From: Muribaculaceae bacterium
Lineage (GTDB): Bacteria > Bacteroidota > Bacteroidia > Bacteroidales > Muribaculaceae
DNA length: 58,041 bases
Assembly: GCA_023663365.1 (NCBI GenBank)
Contig: JAMPHP010000001.1
Coordinates: forward strand, 471,042-529,082
Reading direction: 5' to 3'
Made by a program: the position numbers and the translations under genes. This document shows positions 23,323 to 33,741 of the stretch, piece after piece (the stretch's first letter is position 1; each line of letters opens with the position of its first letter). Below the pieces are notes generated by a model that was not told the origin of the DNA, searched no databases, and saw only the letters and a list, made by a program, of their open reading frames with translations.

Positions 23323-25155
23323 TCAGAACGGGAACAAAAGCGGAAGAACAGCCACCATAAGCAGGCCAAGGATAATCTGCAGCGGGAGGCCTACCTTTAT
23401 ATAATCCGAGAACACATACTGCCCGGCCGGCATCACAAGCGCATTGGGAGGCGTCGAGAAGGGCGAAGCGAAGCACAGACTCGCGCCGAAAGTGACGGCA
23501 AAGAGGAAGGGCAAGGGACTGACACCGAGCCCTACAGCGCTCTGCATGGCTATCGGAGCAAGGAGCACCGCGGTGGCTGTGTTGCTTATGAAGAGAGTCA
23601 TGGCCGACGTGGTGAAGTAGATGCCGGCCATCACCGCCACAGGTCCGAGCGAGCCGAGGCCATCGATGAGACCGTCGGCTACCATGGCCGATATGCCGGT
23701 CTTTTCGAGGGCAAAGGACATGGGCATCATCGCACCGATGAGCACCACACTCTCCCAATTGATCTTACGGTAGGCATCCTCGACATTTCGGAAGCAGCCG
23801 GCCAAAATCATGAGCACCGAGGCGGCAAGCACCGTGAGCACGGGAGCAATAAAGTCGAACACAAGCATCACAATCATTGCCAGCATGATGACGGCGGCAA
23901 GGGGAGCCTTATAGTCGAGCGTGACCTTCGATGCCTCGGCAAGGGGCTGGCCGAGCACCACCCACGCCGCAGTGTTGGAGCTGAGGCGGCCGATAGCGCC
24001 CCAGGAGCCTTGCACGAGCAGCACATCGCCGGGGCGGATAGCCTGAGCGGCAAGGTTCTCGGTGAGATAAGTGCTCTTGCGCCGGATAGCCAACACATTC
24101 ACGCCGTAGTCGTGGCGAAAACCTATCTCGGCTATGCTTTTGTTGATAATAGGAGAGTTTGGCATGAGGACAATCTCGGCGATACCGATGTCGTAGAACT
24201 CGAGCGAGCCGGCACTATCGTCGCCGCCGTCGAACTCGAGGCCGCACTCAGAGGCGAAAGTCCTCACCGCCTGCTCTGTGCCGCGGATATACACATAGTC
24301 GCCTGCCCGCAGGATAGTGTCGGGTGCGGCGGCCTGCTGTTTGACTTTCCTGACGATACCGCGATTGTCGCCGCTGCGCACCTCAAGGACGTCTATTCCA
24401 AACCGTTGGCGCAAATTAAGCTGCGCTATCGACTTACCGGCCACGACAGAGGCCGGCATCACCGACAGGCGGTAGAGATTGGAAAGCAGCCCATACTCCT
24501 CCACGAGCTGCGCGAGGCTCTTAGGCTTTCCTGCAGAATCGGTGTCCTTTTCACTTTTCTTCGACAAAAACCACTTGCTCAGCGGGATAAGCAGCAGAGT
24601 GCCTGCCGTGACACAAATCAGGCCACCGGGCAAAAAGGTGAAGAACGACAGCGGCTCGTGGCCCGCTTCCTCCCATACCTCAGAGATGACAAGGTTGGGC
24701 GGCGTGCCGATGAGGGTGAGCATACCGCCCATACTGCTGGCGAAGGCCAGTGGCATGAGAAGCCTCGAGGCCGAAGCGCCGCTGGTTGAAGCCATACTCA
24801 CCACTATGGGAAGCATGAGCGCCACGGTGCCGGTGTTGCTCACGAAAGCTCCGATGAAGGCCGTTCCGGCCATAACGAGCAGGAAAAGGCGCATCGGGCT
24901 ATCGCCTGAGAGGGCAATGAGTTTGGCACCTATGATTTTGGCAAGACCGGTATTGAAAATTGCACCGCCCACCACGAAGAGCCCCACCATCATGATGACA
25001 ATGGAATTGGAAAAGCCCGAAAGAGCTTCGGCCGGGGTGATGATACCGCTCACGGCAAGGACAAGCAATGCCAGAAGAGCCACGATATCGGAGCGCAATT
25101 TTCCCCACACAAATAGTATACCGGCCGCTAAAAGCGTAATCAAAGTAATAAGCAT
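23323..25155 (-). CDS. SLC13-type permease with two TrkA-C domains
   Basis: A 610-residue transporter of the DASS/SLC13 (ArsB/NhaD superfamily) type. N-terminal membrane segments include FSNSIVIMMVGLFVVGGAIF and FIGAFVSNTGTVALMLPIV; the central cytoplasmic part (about residues 215-385) holds two RCK C-terminal (TrkA-C) domains (FGIDVLEVRSGDNR; YGVNVLAIRRKS); C-terminal segments repeat the SNTATAVLLAPIA motif. Family members carry dicarboxylates, sulfate or related anions. ATG 25155 is chosen because the longer TTG start lies in the promoter box. It is the first gene of the operon with the BASS and Crp/Fnr genes. Confidence 0.88.
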   Translation of the reverse strand: MLITLITLLAAGILFVWGKLRSDIVALLALLVLAVSGIITPAEALSGFSNSIVIMMVGLFVVGGAIFNTGLAKIIGAKLIALSGDSPMRLFLLVMAGTAFIGAFVSNTGTVALMLPIVVSMASTSGASASRLLMPLAFASSMGGMLTLIGTPPNLVISEVWEEAGHEPLSFFTFLPGGLICVTAGTLLLIPLSKWFLSKKSEKDTDSAGKPKSLAQLVEEYGLLSNLYRLSVMPASVVAGKSIAQLNLRQRFGIDVLEVRSGDNRGIVRKVKQQAAAPDTILRAGDYVYIRGTEQAVRTFASECGLEFDGGDDSAGSLEFYDIGIAEIVLMPNSPIINKSIAEIGFRHDYGVNVLAIRRKSTYLTENLAAQAIRPGDVLLVQGSWGAIGRLSSNTAAWVVLGQPLAEASKVTLDYKAPLAAVIMLAMIVMLVFDFIAPVLTVLAASVLMILAGCFRNVEDAYRKINWESVVLIGAMMPMSFALEKTGISAMVADGLIDGLGSLGPVAVMAGIYFTTSAMTLFISNTATAVLLAPIAMQSAVGLGVSPLPFLFAVTFGASLCFASPFSTPPNALVMPAGQYVFSDYIKVGLPLQIILGLLMVAVLPLLFPF

Positions 25156-25182
25156 GGTGGAGACGGATTGTGATTTTGAATG

Positions 25183-25214
25183 CAAAATTAATAAAAATCA
25201 ACCTAAAAAGCAAA
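25183..25214 (-). promoter_or_regulatory. Promoter of the permease operon
   Basis: On the minus strand TTTG (25211-25214), a 20-nt spacer and TAATTTTG (25183-25190), 27 nt before the ATG at 25155. The TTTG is the end of the T-tract of the terminator at 25211-25243, so terminator and promoter share bases. Confidence 0.7.
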
Positions 25215-25243
25215 ACCGGACACCTTCTCACGAGGGCGTCCGG
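25211..25243 (-). terminator. Terminator of candidate small RNA C
   Basis: On the minus strand ccggacgccctc pairs with gaaggtgtccgg around a GTGA loop (12-bp stem with one G-T pair and one C-A mismatch), followed by TTTTG. It stands between promoter module C and the permease promoter, so it separates the two transcripts. Confidence 0.8.
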
Positions 25244-25440
25244 CAGCGTTTTAATTGACTTAAAACAATTACATAACTAACATAAAACACATTTTTCAGA
25301 TTTCGTCGAAAGTGTGAACCCCATGCCGGAACGGATGTCCCGGCAATGAAAGTGTCACGTAATTTTCGTATGAGTCCATTAAGTACTAAACAATCTATAC
25401 TAACCCTAAAACTGAATATAATCGTGTATCTTTCTTTACG
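25211..25440 (-). ncRNA. Candidate small RNA C, downstream of the second DUF6377 gene
   Basis: About 230 nt on the minus strand from promoter module C to the GTGA-capped terminator. It contains an internal hairpin, tgccgg (25324-25329) with ccggca (25340-25345). A 72-codon open frame crosses it, but that frame begins at a TTG inside the -7 box and runs into the terminator, so I take the region as non-coding. It shares a TTTAGT..TTA...GACTC stretch with candidate A. It could alternatively be an attenuated leader of the permease operon, though that operon has its own promoter downstream. Confidence 0.5.
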
Positions 25441-25443
25441 ATG

Positions 25444-25501
25444 CAAAATTACATCAAAAATAAGGCATACGCGCGGGCGTATATGGTCAATATAAATAAA
25501 T
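25444..25501 (-). promoter_or_regulatory. Promoter module C (14-bp box, N36, -7 box)
   Basis: On the minus strand: ATTTATTTATATTG (25488-25501), exactly 36 nt, then TAATTTTG (25444-25451) followed by CATCGTAAA. It has the same architecture and spacing as module A and sits 81 nt behind the stop of the second DUF6377 gene. Confidence 0.6.
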
Positions 25502-25581
25502 ACAAGAGCTGTATAGATGTATTTAGCTGATTGTCAATCCTAAGGCTAATGCAGCAAATAGCTTACATATAAATTTTCATA

Positions 25582-27131
25582 TTAGCCTACACTGCTGATG
25601 CGCATCACGTCGCGCTCAAATTCGTCCTTGTTGACTGCTCTTGCTTTCAGGCGGTTGCGATAGGCATAGATGGTGTTGAGCGAATAATTGAGTACCTGTG
25701 CTATGCGCGAGCTCTCCTCTATGCCCAGGCGCATGAATGCCAGAATTCTGAGATCGGTGTTGAGAAGCTCGCCGGCCTTGAGCTCAATGCGGCACTCGGG
25801 GCGGAGAAGTTCGTTGACACGGCTCACAAAGTCAGGATAGATATGGAGGAAGGCATTGTCGAAGACCTCGTAGAACTCCGAGCTCTGCTCTTCGACAAAC
25901 TTACCCGACTTTGTCATGCGGTAGAGCTCATCGCTCTGCCCCGCCGCCAGCTTGCGCGCGGCGATTTTGCAGAACTGGTTGAGCTTATCCATATATATTG
26001 AGCACAACTGAAGGAACTGGCTTATGTAGACCTCTTTTGCAGCATTTGCGGCCCGCAGGCCCGCCTGCAGCTGCGCCATCTTGTGCATCTGGTGGCGGAG
26101 CACGAGCATCGCGCCTATGAGGACGAAAATAAGCACTGCCATGATGCCGAGAATCCACTTCAGAGTGCGCCTCGATTTATCCTGATAGGACATGTGTGCA
26201 CGCTCAATGATGGGCAAGGAACGCGAGGCATCGACCATTCGGAGCGGTGCGCCGCACTCCACTGCATTGGCGAGCGCGTTTGAGAGATAGCTGTAAGCAC
26301 GGCTGATGTCACCGCTGTCGTAAATCACGGAGCCGAGCTCCTGCAGCGAGAGGACTTCGCGCGTGGCCGAAAGGACGTCGGCAGTAGCCGACAAGGCAAG
26401 ATAATAGATATACGAATCGCGGTCGCCGCGGTCCTTGGCGAGGCTCGAGAGGTGGTGGGCGGCACGCGCCCGAAGATTGCTGTCGTGAGGCTCGCTGTCG
26501 ACAATCTCTTCGAGGAGCACCTTGGCTTTCTGGCTGCTACCTGTCAGGAAGCAATACTCTCCCATATTGAATTTATACTCGACACTCCCGTGAGGCAGCA
26601 CATCGAGCAACTTGCGCTGATACTCGAGTACTTGCTCACGCAGCGGCCCGGCAATATGCGGATAATTCTGAAACGAAGCAGCCTCGTAGCTCATCAACTG
26701 ACGGCCTGCGTCGTAGTACTCGCCGAGACAATCGGCGGGTACACTGTCGGCAGGCACTGCCTGATATTCCTTGAACGCGAAATCATAGAAGCCGTTGAGA
26801 GGGAGCAATGCGGCGTGTTTCCACCTGAACGGCAGGTTCTCGGCACCGGCTGTCACGGCCATACCACGCTCGAGGTAGCATAGTGCCGAGTCGTTGTTGA
26901 ATCCTGAGTAGCGGTCGGCAATCTGCATGATGAGGTCGGCATCGGACGGACGCTTCGCAAGGATGGCACACAGGCTGTCGATGCCCGCCTGACGGCTGTC
27001 GATATAATTCTGACGGAAACTGAGCACACTGTCGAGGCGCTCAAGAGCGTGGCTCACCCGAATTTTAGCAAGAACATCGAACGAGTGGCCCGTGAAGAGC
27101 AGGAGGAGAGCCAGGAGGAGAGTACGCGTTT

Positions 27132-27135
<4 letters not shown>
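25582..27135 (-). CDS. DUF6377-type membrane-anchored TPR-HTH regulator (paralogue)
   Basis: A 517-residue protein with the same plan as the gene at 19664-21253: signal peptide, extracytoplasmic TPR-like helices (SDADLIMQIADRYSGFNNDS, LSSLAKDRGDRDSYIYYLALS), a membrane span (about residues 325-345), a cytoplasmic helical stretch, and a C-terminal helix-turn-helix (LNTDLRILAFMRLGIEESSR then LNYSLNTIYAYRNRLKARA). The HTH is very similar to that of the paralogue, so they may bind related sites. The start overlaps the mutL stop by 4 nt (ATGA), so it is translated from the mutL transcript, an unexpected partner. No own promoter is visible. Confidence 0.82.
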
Positions 27136-29000
<1,865 letters not shown>

Positions 29001-29004
29001 AGCA

Positions 29005-29012
29005 CAAATTTA
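29005..29012 (-). promoter_or_regulatory. -7 box of the mutL promoter
   Basis: The minus strand reads TAAATTTG, ending only 4 nt before the mutL ATG. If it works at the usual distance, the mRNA would be leaderless or nearly so. No clear -33 TTTG. Confidence 0.45.
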
Positions 29013-29035
29013 GCAATTATCCGCGATATTTTGCG

Positions 29036-29043
29036 TAATTTTG
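29036..29043 (+). promoter_or_regulatory. -7 box of the GH43 gene promoter
   Basis: TAATTTTG followed by CAAAG lies 25 nt before the ATG at 29069. It is divergent from the mutL box 23 nt away. The -33 element is not clear. Confidence 0.55.
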
Positions 29044-29068
29044 CAAAGAATAAAATCATAACCAAACC

Positions 29069-30979
29069 ATGAAAATCCACACTATCGCCGCAATTGCGCT
29101 CGCAGGCATGGTGCTCGGCAGCGGCTGCCGCAGCACAGAGCCACAGCAGGACTACAGTGCCTACCTCTTCGCCTACTTTACCGGAAACGACATCTCCGAG
29201 GAGCAAATATGCTTCGCCGTGAGCGACGACGGCTACAACTACACAGCCCTCAACGACGGGCATCCCGTGATAGCGTCGGCCGACATCTCGTCGACCGGTG
29301 GCGTGCGCGACCCGCACATCCTGCGCTCTCCCGATGGGAAATCGTTCCGCATGGTAGTGACCGACATGGTGTCGGCCAAAGGTTGGGACTCCAACCGCGC
29401 CATGGTGCTGATGCGCTCCGACGACCTGGTGAACTGGACATCGTCGGTGGTAAACATACAAGAACGCTTCCCCGGCAACGAGGATCTGCTCCGCGTGTGG
29501 GCTCCGCAGACCATCTTCGACCCCGAAGCCGGAAAATACATGATATACTGGTCGATGAAGCACGGACAAGGTGAGGACATAATATACTACGCCTATGCCA
29601 ACGACGACTTCACCGACCTTGCCACCGAGCCCAAGGTGCTCTTCACACCCGCCGACGGCAAATCGTGCATCGACGGCGACATTGTGCTCAAAGACGGCAC
29701 ATACCATCTCTTCTACAAGACCGAGGGGCACGGCAACGGCATCAAGGTGGCCACCACCAAGTCGCTCACTTCGGGGCAATGGAGCGAGGAGCCCGACTAC
29801 AAACAGCAGACAAGCGATGCCGTGGAAGGAGCCGGCACATTCCGCCTCATTGACTCCGACACCTACATCCTGATGTACGATGTGTATATGAACGGGCGGT
29901 ATGAGTTCACCGAGAGCACCGACCTCTCCACATTTACCCCGACAGCCAAGGAAGTAAGCATGGACTTCCACCCACGCCACGGCAGCGTGATACCGATTAC
30001 TGGCGAGGAGCTTGCGCGGCTGCGCGAGAAATGGCCTTCGGCAGCCCTCTCGCAGGTCAACCCGGTGCGTCCGGGCTGGCATGCCGACCCTGAAATACTA
30101 TACAGCGCCAACACCGGGCGCTACTATATCTACTCTACCACCGACGGAAAGCCCGGCTGGGGCGGCAGCGATTTCCGCTGCTTCTCTTCGGAAAATCTTA
30201 AGGACTGGACTGACGAAGGCATAGTGCTCGACCTCGCATCCGAGCAAGTTGCATGGGCCGACGGCAATGCGTGGGCTCCGGCAATCGAAGAGAAAGCCAA
30301 TGCCGACGGCACTTACTCCTACTACCTATACTTCAGCGGTAACAGCACCGACGGCAGCGGCAAGCAGATAGGCGTGGCAGTCGCCGACAGTCCTACAGGC
30401 CCTTTCCGCGACCTCGGGCATCCCATCGTGGCAAGCTCGCCCACCGGCCACGGCCAGCAAATCGACGTGGATGTGTTCACCGACCCCGTGAGCGGCAAGA
30501 GCTATCTCTACTGGGGCAACGGCTATATGGCCGGCGCCGAGCTCGACAGCAGCATGACGGCGATAGTAGACAGCACTCTCACTGTGATGACTCCCGAGGG
30601 TGGAACGCTGGCGACACACGAGTACCGAGAGGCTCCATACGTGTTCTATCACGACGGTCGCTACTACTTCCTGTGGTCGGTCGACGACACCGGCTCGCCA
30701 AACTATCATGTGGCCTACGGCACATCCGACAGTCCGCTGGGTAAAATCACCGTAGCCGACCCTGCCGTGATACTCATCGGCCGCCCCGAGCAGGAAATCT
30801 ACGGCACGGCTCACTGCTCGGTGGTGAAGCAGCCCGGCAGCGACGAATGGCTGATCGCCTACCACCGCATCAATCCCTCTTACCTCGAAAATAGCCCCGG
30901 CACACACCGCCAGGTGTGCATCGACCGTATGCAAATAAGGCCCGACGGAACTATCGCACCCGTCGAGCCCTCGAAGTAG
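29069..30979 (+). CDS. Double-domain family 43 glycoside hydrolase lipoprotein
   Basis: A 636-residue lipoprotein (lipobox GSGC, Cys20). Two five-bladed beta-propeller modules lie in tandem. Module 1 (about residues 28-325) has VRDPHILRSPDG, CIDGDIVLKDGTYHLFYKTE and AVEGAGTF. Module 2 (about 335-630) has WHADPEILYS, IDVDVFTDP and EYREAPYVFYHDG. Module 2 shows the full GH43 set: base Asp, pKa-modulating Asp and acid Glu. Module 1 shows plausible counterparts. GH43 enzymes release arabinose, xylose or galactose side chains from plant polysaccharides; the exact sugar is not predictable. It is monocistronic, and the gene ends 12 nt from the convergent carbonic anhydrase gene with no terminator between. 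Confidence 0.9.
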   Translation: MKIHTIAAIALAGMVLGSGCRSTEPQQDYSAYLFAYFTGNDISEEQICFAVSDDGYNYTALNDGHPVIASADISSTGGVRDPHILRSPDGKSFRMVVTDMVSAKGWDSNRAMVLMRSDDLVNWTSSVVNIQERFPGNEDLLRVWAPQTIFDPEAGKYMIYWSMKHGQGEDIIYYAYANDDFTDLATEPKVLFTPADGKSCIDGDIVLKDGTYHLFYKTEGHGNGIKVATTKSLTSGQWSEEPDYKQQTSDAVEGAGTFRLIDSDTYILMYDVYMNGRYEFTESTDLSTFTPTAKEVSMDFHPRHGSVIPITGEELARLREKWPSAALSQVNPVRPGWHADPEILYSANTGRYYIYSTTDGKPGWGGSDFRCFSSENLKDWTDEGIVLDLASEQVAWADGNAWAPAIEEKANADGTYSYYLYFSGNSTDGSGKQIGVAVADSPTGPFRDLGHPIVASSPTGHGQQIDVDVFTDPVSGKSYLYWGNGYMAGAELDSSMTAIVDSTLTVMTPEGGTLATHEYREAPYVFYHDGRYYFLWSVDDTGSPNYHVAYGTSDSPLGKITVADPAVILIGRPEQEIYGTAHCSVVKQPGSDEWLIAYHRINPSYLENSPGTHRQVCIDRMQIRPDGTIAPVEPSK

Positions 30980-30991
30980 TGTCGGTATCGG

Positions 30992-31543
30992 CTATTGGCC
31001 GTCGTCAAGCTTGCGCAGCTCGCCCGTGGAGCTGTCCATGATATAGCCTGCCACACGCACGTCGGCGGCCATGAGGGGGTGGTTGCGGATGAGGTCGACC
31101 GTCTCGGCAACTGCTGCATCGGTATCGTCGAAGCCGTGGAGCCAGCTGTCGAGGTCGATGCCGCAGTGGCGCATCAGCGAGATATGCTCCTCGTCGATGC
31201 CACGGCTACGCATGAGCTCAAGCATCTCGGCTGCATTCATGCCCTGCACACCACAGCCGGTGTGCCCTATCACCATCACCTCGTTCACTCCCAGCTCGTA
31301 GACAGCAACCAGGATCGAGCGCATGGCTGAGTCGAAGGGATTGGTGATTGTTCCGCCGGCGTTCTTTATGATTTTTACATCACCGTTGCGAATACCCAGA
31401 GCTGCCGGCAGCAGCTCTACAAGGCGTGTGTCCATGCAGGTGACGATGGCAATACGCTTATCGGGGTACTTCGATGTAGTGAATCGCTCGTAAGCCCGCG
31501 AAGCCACAAAGTCGCGGTTGTGATTAAGCATCTCGTCGATCAT
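30992..31543 (-). CDS. Beta-class carbonic anhydrase
   Basis: A 183-residue beta-carbonic anhydrase. The zinc ligands and catalytic dyad are visible as CMDTR (Cys36, Asp38, Arg40) and HTGC (His94, Cys97). It interconverts CO2 and bicarbonate in the cytoplasm. It starts 23 nt after the strong rplQ terminator on the same strand, and no convincing TAnnTTTG box lies in that gap, so its transcription may depend on read-through from the ribosomal operon. Confidence 0.93.
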   Translation of the reverse strand: MIDEMLNHNRDFVASRAYERFTTSKYPDKRIAIVTCMDTRLVELLPAALGIRNGDVKIIKNAGGTITNPFDSAMRSILVAVYELGVNEVMVIGHTGCGVQGMNAAEMLELMRSRGIDEEHISLMRHCGIDLDSWLHGFDDTDAAVAETVDLIRNHPLMAADVRVAGYIMDSSTGELRKLDDGQ

Positions 31544-31566
31544 AAAAACTACGAATTAATGGTTTG

Positions 31567-31599
31567 AAAAAAGCGCCCCGCCTTTGGGGGCGGAGCGCT
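31567..31599 (-). terminator. Terminator of the str-S10-spc-alpha superoperon
   Basis: On the minus strand agcgctccgcc pairs with ggcggggcgct (11 bp, one T-G pair) around a six-base loop, followed by TTTTTT. It starts 20 nt after the rplQ stop. This is the only strong terminator seen between rpsL and this point. Confidence 0.95.
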
Positions 31600-31618
31600 C
31601 GTGTATCGATTTGACTGC

Positions 31619-32116
31619 TTATTCAGCAGTGGGGAGTTCGGGTTCCTGCTTCTCGGCAGCTTCGACGGGAGTCTCGGCAGCGGGAGCGGCAGCCTTGTTG
31701 CCACGACGCGAACGACGGGTCTTGGCTTTTGCTTCCTTGTTGTCCTTCAGCATGGCTTCATTGTAGTCAACGAGCTCGATGAAGCAAGTCTTGGCGTTGT
31801 CGCCGAGGCGGTTGCCGGTCTTGAGGATGCGGGTGTAGCCACCGGGGCGGTCGCCAATCTTCTCGGCGATTTCCTGGAAGAGGATTTTCACGGCCTCCTT
31901 GTTCTGGAGGTAGCGGAACACGAGGCGACGGTTTGCCATAGTGTCTTCCTTGGCACGGTTGATCAGGGGCTCGGCATACACGCGCAGCGCCTTGGCCTTG
32001 GCCAGGGTGGTATTGATGCGCTTGTGGAAGATGAGCGAGATCGTCATGTTGGCCAGGAGAGCGTCGCGATGGGCTTTCTGACGGCCAAGGTGATTGAATG
32101 ATTTATTGTGTCTCAT
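31619..32116 (-). CDS. rplQ: 50S ribosomal protein L17
   Basis: A 165-residue L17. The conserved core ([24 protein letters not shown], then [14 protein letters not shown]) is followed by a low-complexity Ala/Glu/Pro tail of about 40 residues, which accounts for the extra length over the 127-residue E. coli protein; extended tails are usual in Bacteroidota. It is the last gene of the superoperon, 6 nt after rpoA and before the terminator. Confidence 0.96.
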   Translation of the reverse strand: MRHNKSFNHLGRQKAHRDALLANMTISLIFHKRINTTLAKAKALRVYAEPLINRAKEDTMANRRLVFRYLQNKEAVKILFQEIAEKIGDRPGGYTRILKTGNRLGDNAKTCFIELVDYNEAMLKDNKEAKAKTRRSRRGNKAAAPAAETPVEAAEKQEPELPTAE

Positions 32117-32122
32117 CGTTGA

Positions 32123-33115
32123 TTATTCTTTATCGAGTTTGTATTTTGAGATGTCCATGCCGAAAGAGAGGTTGAGGCTCGTAAGGAGGCTTTCGAGCTC
32201 GACAAGGGACTTTTTACCGAAGTTGCGGAATTTGAGCAGATCGGTCTTGTTGAATACCACCAGTTCGGCGAGAGTTTCCACCTCGGCGCTCTTTAGGCAA
32301 TTGAGAGCGCGCACTGAAAGCTGCATGTCGACGAGCTTCGACTTGAGGAGCTGACGCATGTGGAGTACTTCCTCATCGAATTCCTCACCCGGATCGGGAT
32401 CGGTAGTTTCGAGTGTGATTTTCTCGTCGGAGAAGAGCATGAAGTGATAGATGAGTATCTTTGCTGCTTCTTTGACAGCGTCCTTGGGGAGGATGGAGCC
32501 GTTGGTGCTTATCTCGAGGGTAAGTTTGTCGTAGTCGGTTTTCTGGTCTACGCGGTAGTTTTCGACGGTGTATTTGACGTTCTTGATCGGGGTGTAGATC
32601 GAGTCGATTGCGATGGTGTTGATGTCGTCCTGCGGGGTGACATTTTCCTCAGCGGGGACCCAACCGCGACCCTTGTTCACGGTCAGTACGATGGTAAAAC
32701 TTGCGTCGGGATCCAAATGACAGATCACCAGGTCGGGGTTCATGACCTCGAAGCCCGTGAGGGCTTTGGCGATGTCGCCGGCTGTGAACACTTCTTTACC
32801 TGAAACGGATATGGTGGCGCGCTCAAATTCGGTTTCTTCGACCTTTTGCTTGAGGTCGACCTGTTTGAGATTCAGGATGATGTTGGTGACATCTTCCTTA
32901 ACGCCGGGAACGGCATCAAATTCGTTCTTAACGCCGTCGATTTTTATCGACGAAATCGCGTAGCCTTCAAGTGAAGAAAGGAGTACACGACGGAGAGCGT
33001 TGCCCACGGTGATGCCATAGCCGGGTTCCAAAGGCTTGAACTCGAACTTGCCGTAGAAGTTGCCTGCTTCTACCATGATTACCTCTTCAGGTTTTTGGAA
33101 TGCTAATATAGCCAT
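32123..33115 (-). CDS. rpoA: DNA-directed RNA polymerase subunit alpha
   Basis: A 330-residue alpha subunit. The N-terminal assembly domain has [24 protein letters not shown]; the C-terminal domain (about residues 250-315) has the two helix-hairpin-helix motifs [20 protein letters not shown] and [16 protein letters not shown] that contact UP elements and activators. It lies 20 nt after rpsD and 6 nt before rplQ in the alpha-operon order. Confidence 0.98.
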   Translation of the reverse strand: MAILAFQKPEEVIMVEAGNFYGKFEFKPLEPGYGITVGNALRRVLLSSLEGYAISSIKIDGVKNEFDAVPGVKEDVTNIILNLKQVDLKQKVEETEFERATISVSGKEVFTAGDIAKALTGFEVMNPDLVICHLDPDASFTIVLTVNKGRGWVPAEENVTPQDDINTIAIDSIYTPIKNVKYTVENYRVDQKTDYDKLTLEISTNGSILPKDAVKEAAKILIYHFMLFSDEKITLETTDPDPGEEFDEEVLHMRQLLKSKLVDMQLSVRALNCLKSAEVETLAELVVFNKTDLLKFRNFGKKSLVELESLLTSLNLSFGMDISKYKLDKE

Positions 33116-33135
33116 GGATCTATGGATTTGGATTA

Positions 33136-33741
33136 TTACTTAGAGTAGAGCTCGACGATCAGCTGCTCCTTGATATTCTCGGGGATGTCCTCGCGTGCGG
33201 GCACGTGGAGGAACTTGCCGCTCTTGGTGGCTTCGTCCCATTCGATCCAAGGATACTTGCTGTGGTTGAAACCGGCCAGGGCGTCGGCGATAACCTCGAG
33301 CGACTTGCTGCGCTCACGCACACCAACGATGTCGCCGGGCTTCACTGCATAGGAAGCGATGTTTACCACGTCGCCGTTGACGGTGATGTGACGGTGAAGC
33401 ACGAGCTGACGTGCGGCTGCACGTGTGGGAGCGATACCGAGGCGGTAAACGACGTTGTCGAGGCGGCCTTCGAGAAGCTGCAGAAGGATTTCACCGGTGA
33501 TACCCTTGAGGCTGGAAGCCTTCTCGAAGAGGTTGCGGAACTGACGCTCGAGCACACCGTAGGTGTATTTGGCTTTCTGTTTCTCGCGGAGCTGAACGCC
33601 GTACTCAGAAGTTTTGCGGCGCTTGTTTGCACCGTGCTGGCCCGGGGGGAAGTTGCGGCGAGCGAGAACTTTGTCTTCGCCGAAGATGGGTTCGCCGAAT
33701 TTGCGGGCTATTTTGGTCTTGGGACCTGTGTATCTTGCCAT
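33136..33741 (-). CDS. rpsD: 30S ribosomal protein S4
   Basis: A 201-residue S4. The S4 RNA-binding domain ([31 protein letters not shown]) is intact. The N-terminus lacks the zinc-binding cysteines of some S4 proteins, so it is the C-minus form. S4 nucleates 30S assembly and in other bacteria represses the alpha operon. It is preceded by an unusually long 306-nt spacer that may fold. Confidence 0.97.
   Translation of the reverse strand: MARYTGPKTKIARKFGEPIFGEDKVLARRNFPPGQHGANKRRKTSEYGVQLREKQKAKYTYGVLERQFRNLFEKASSLKGITGEILLQLLEGRLDNVVYRLGIAPTRAAARQLVLHRHITVNGDVVNIASYAVKPGDIVGVRERSKSLEVIADALAGFNHSKYPWIEWDEATKSGKFLHVPAREDIPENIKEQLIVELYSK

Noticed and set aside
25228..25446. 72-codon minus-strand frame across the interval between the permease and DUF6377 genes
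   Set aside because: It begins at a TTG inside the predicted -7 box and ends within the terminator hairpin; its composition is not protein-like. Taken as non-coding.
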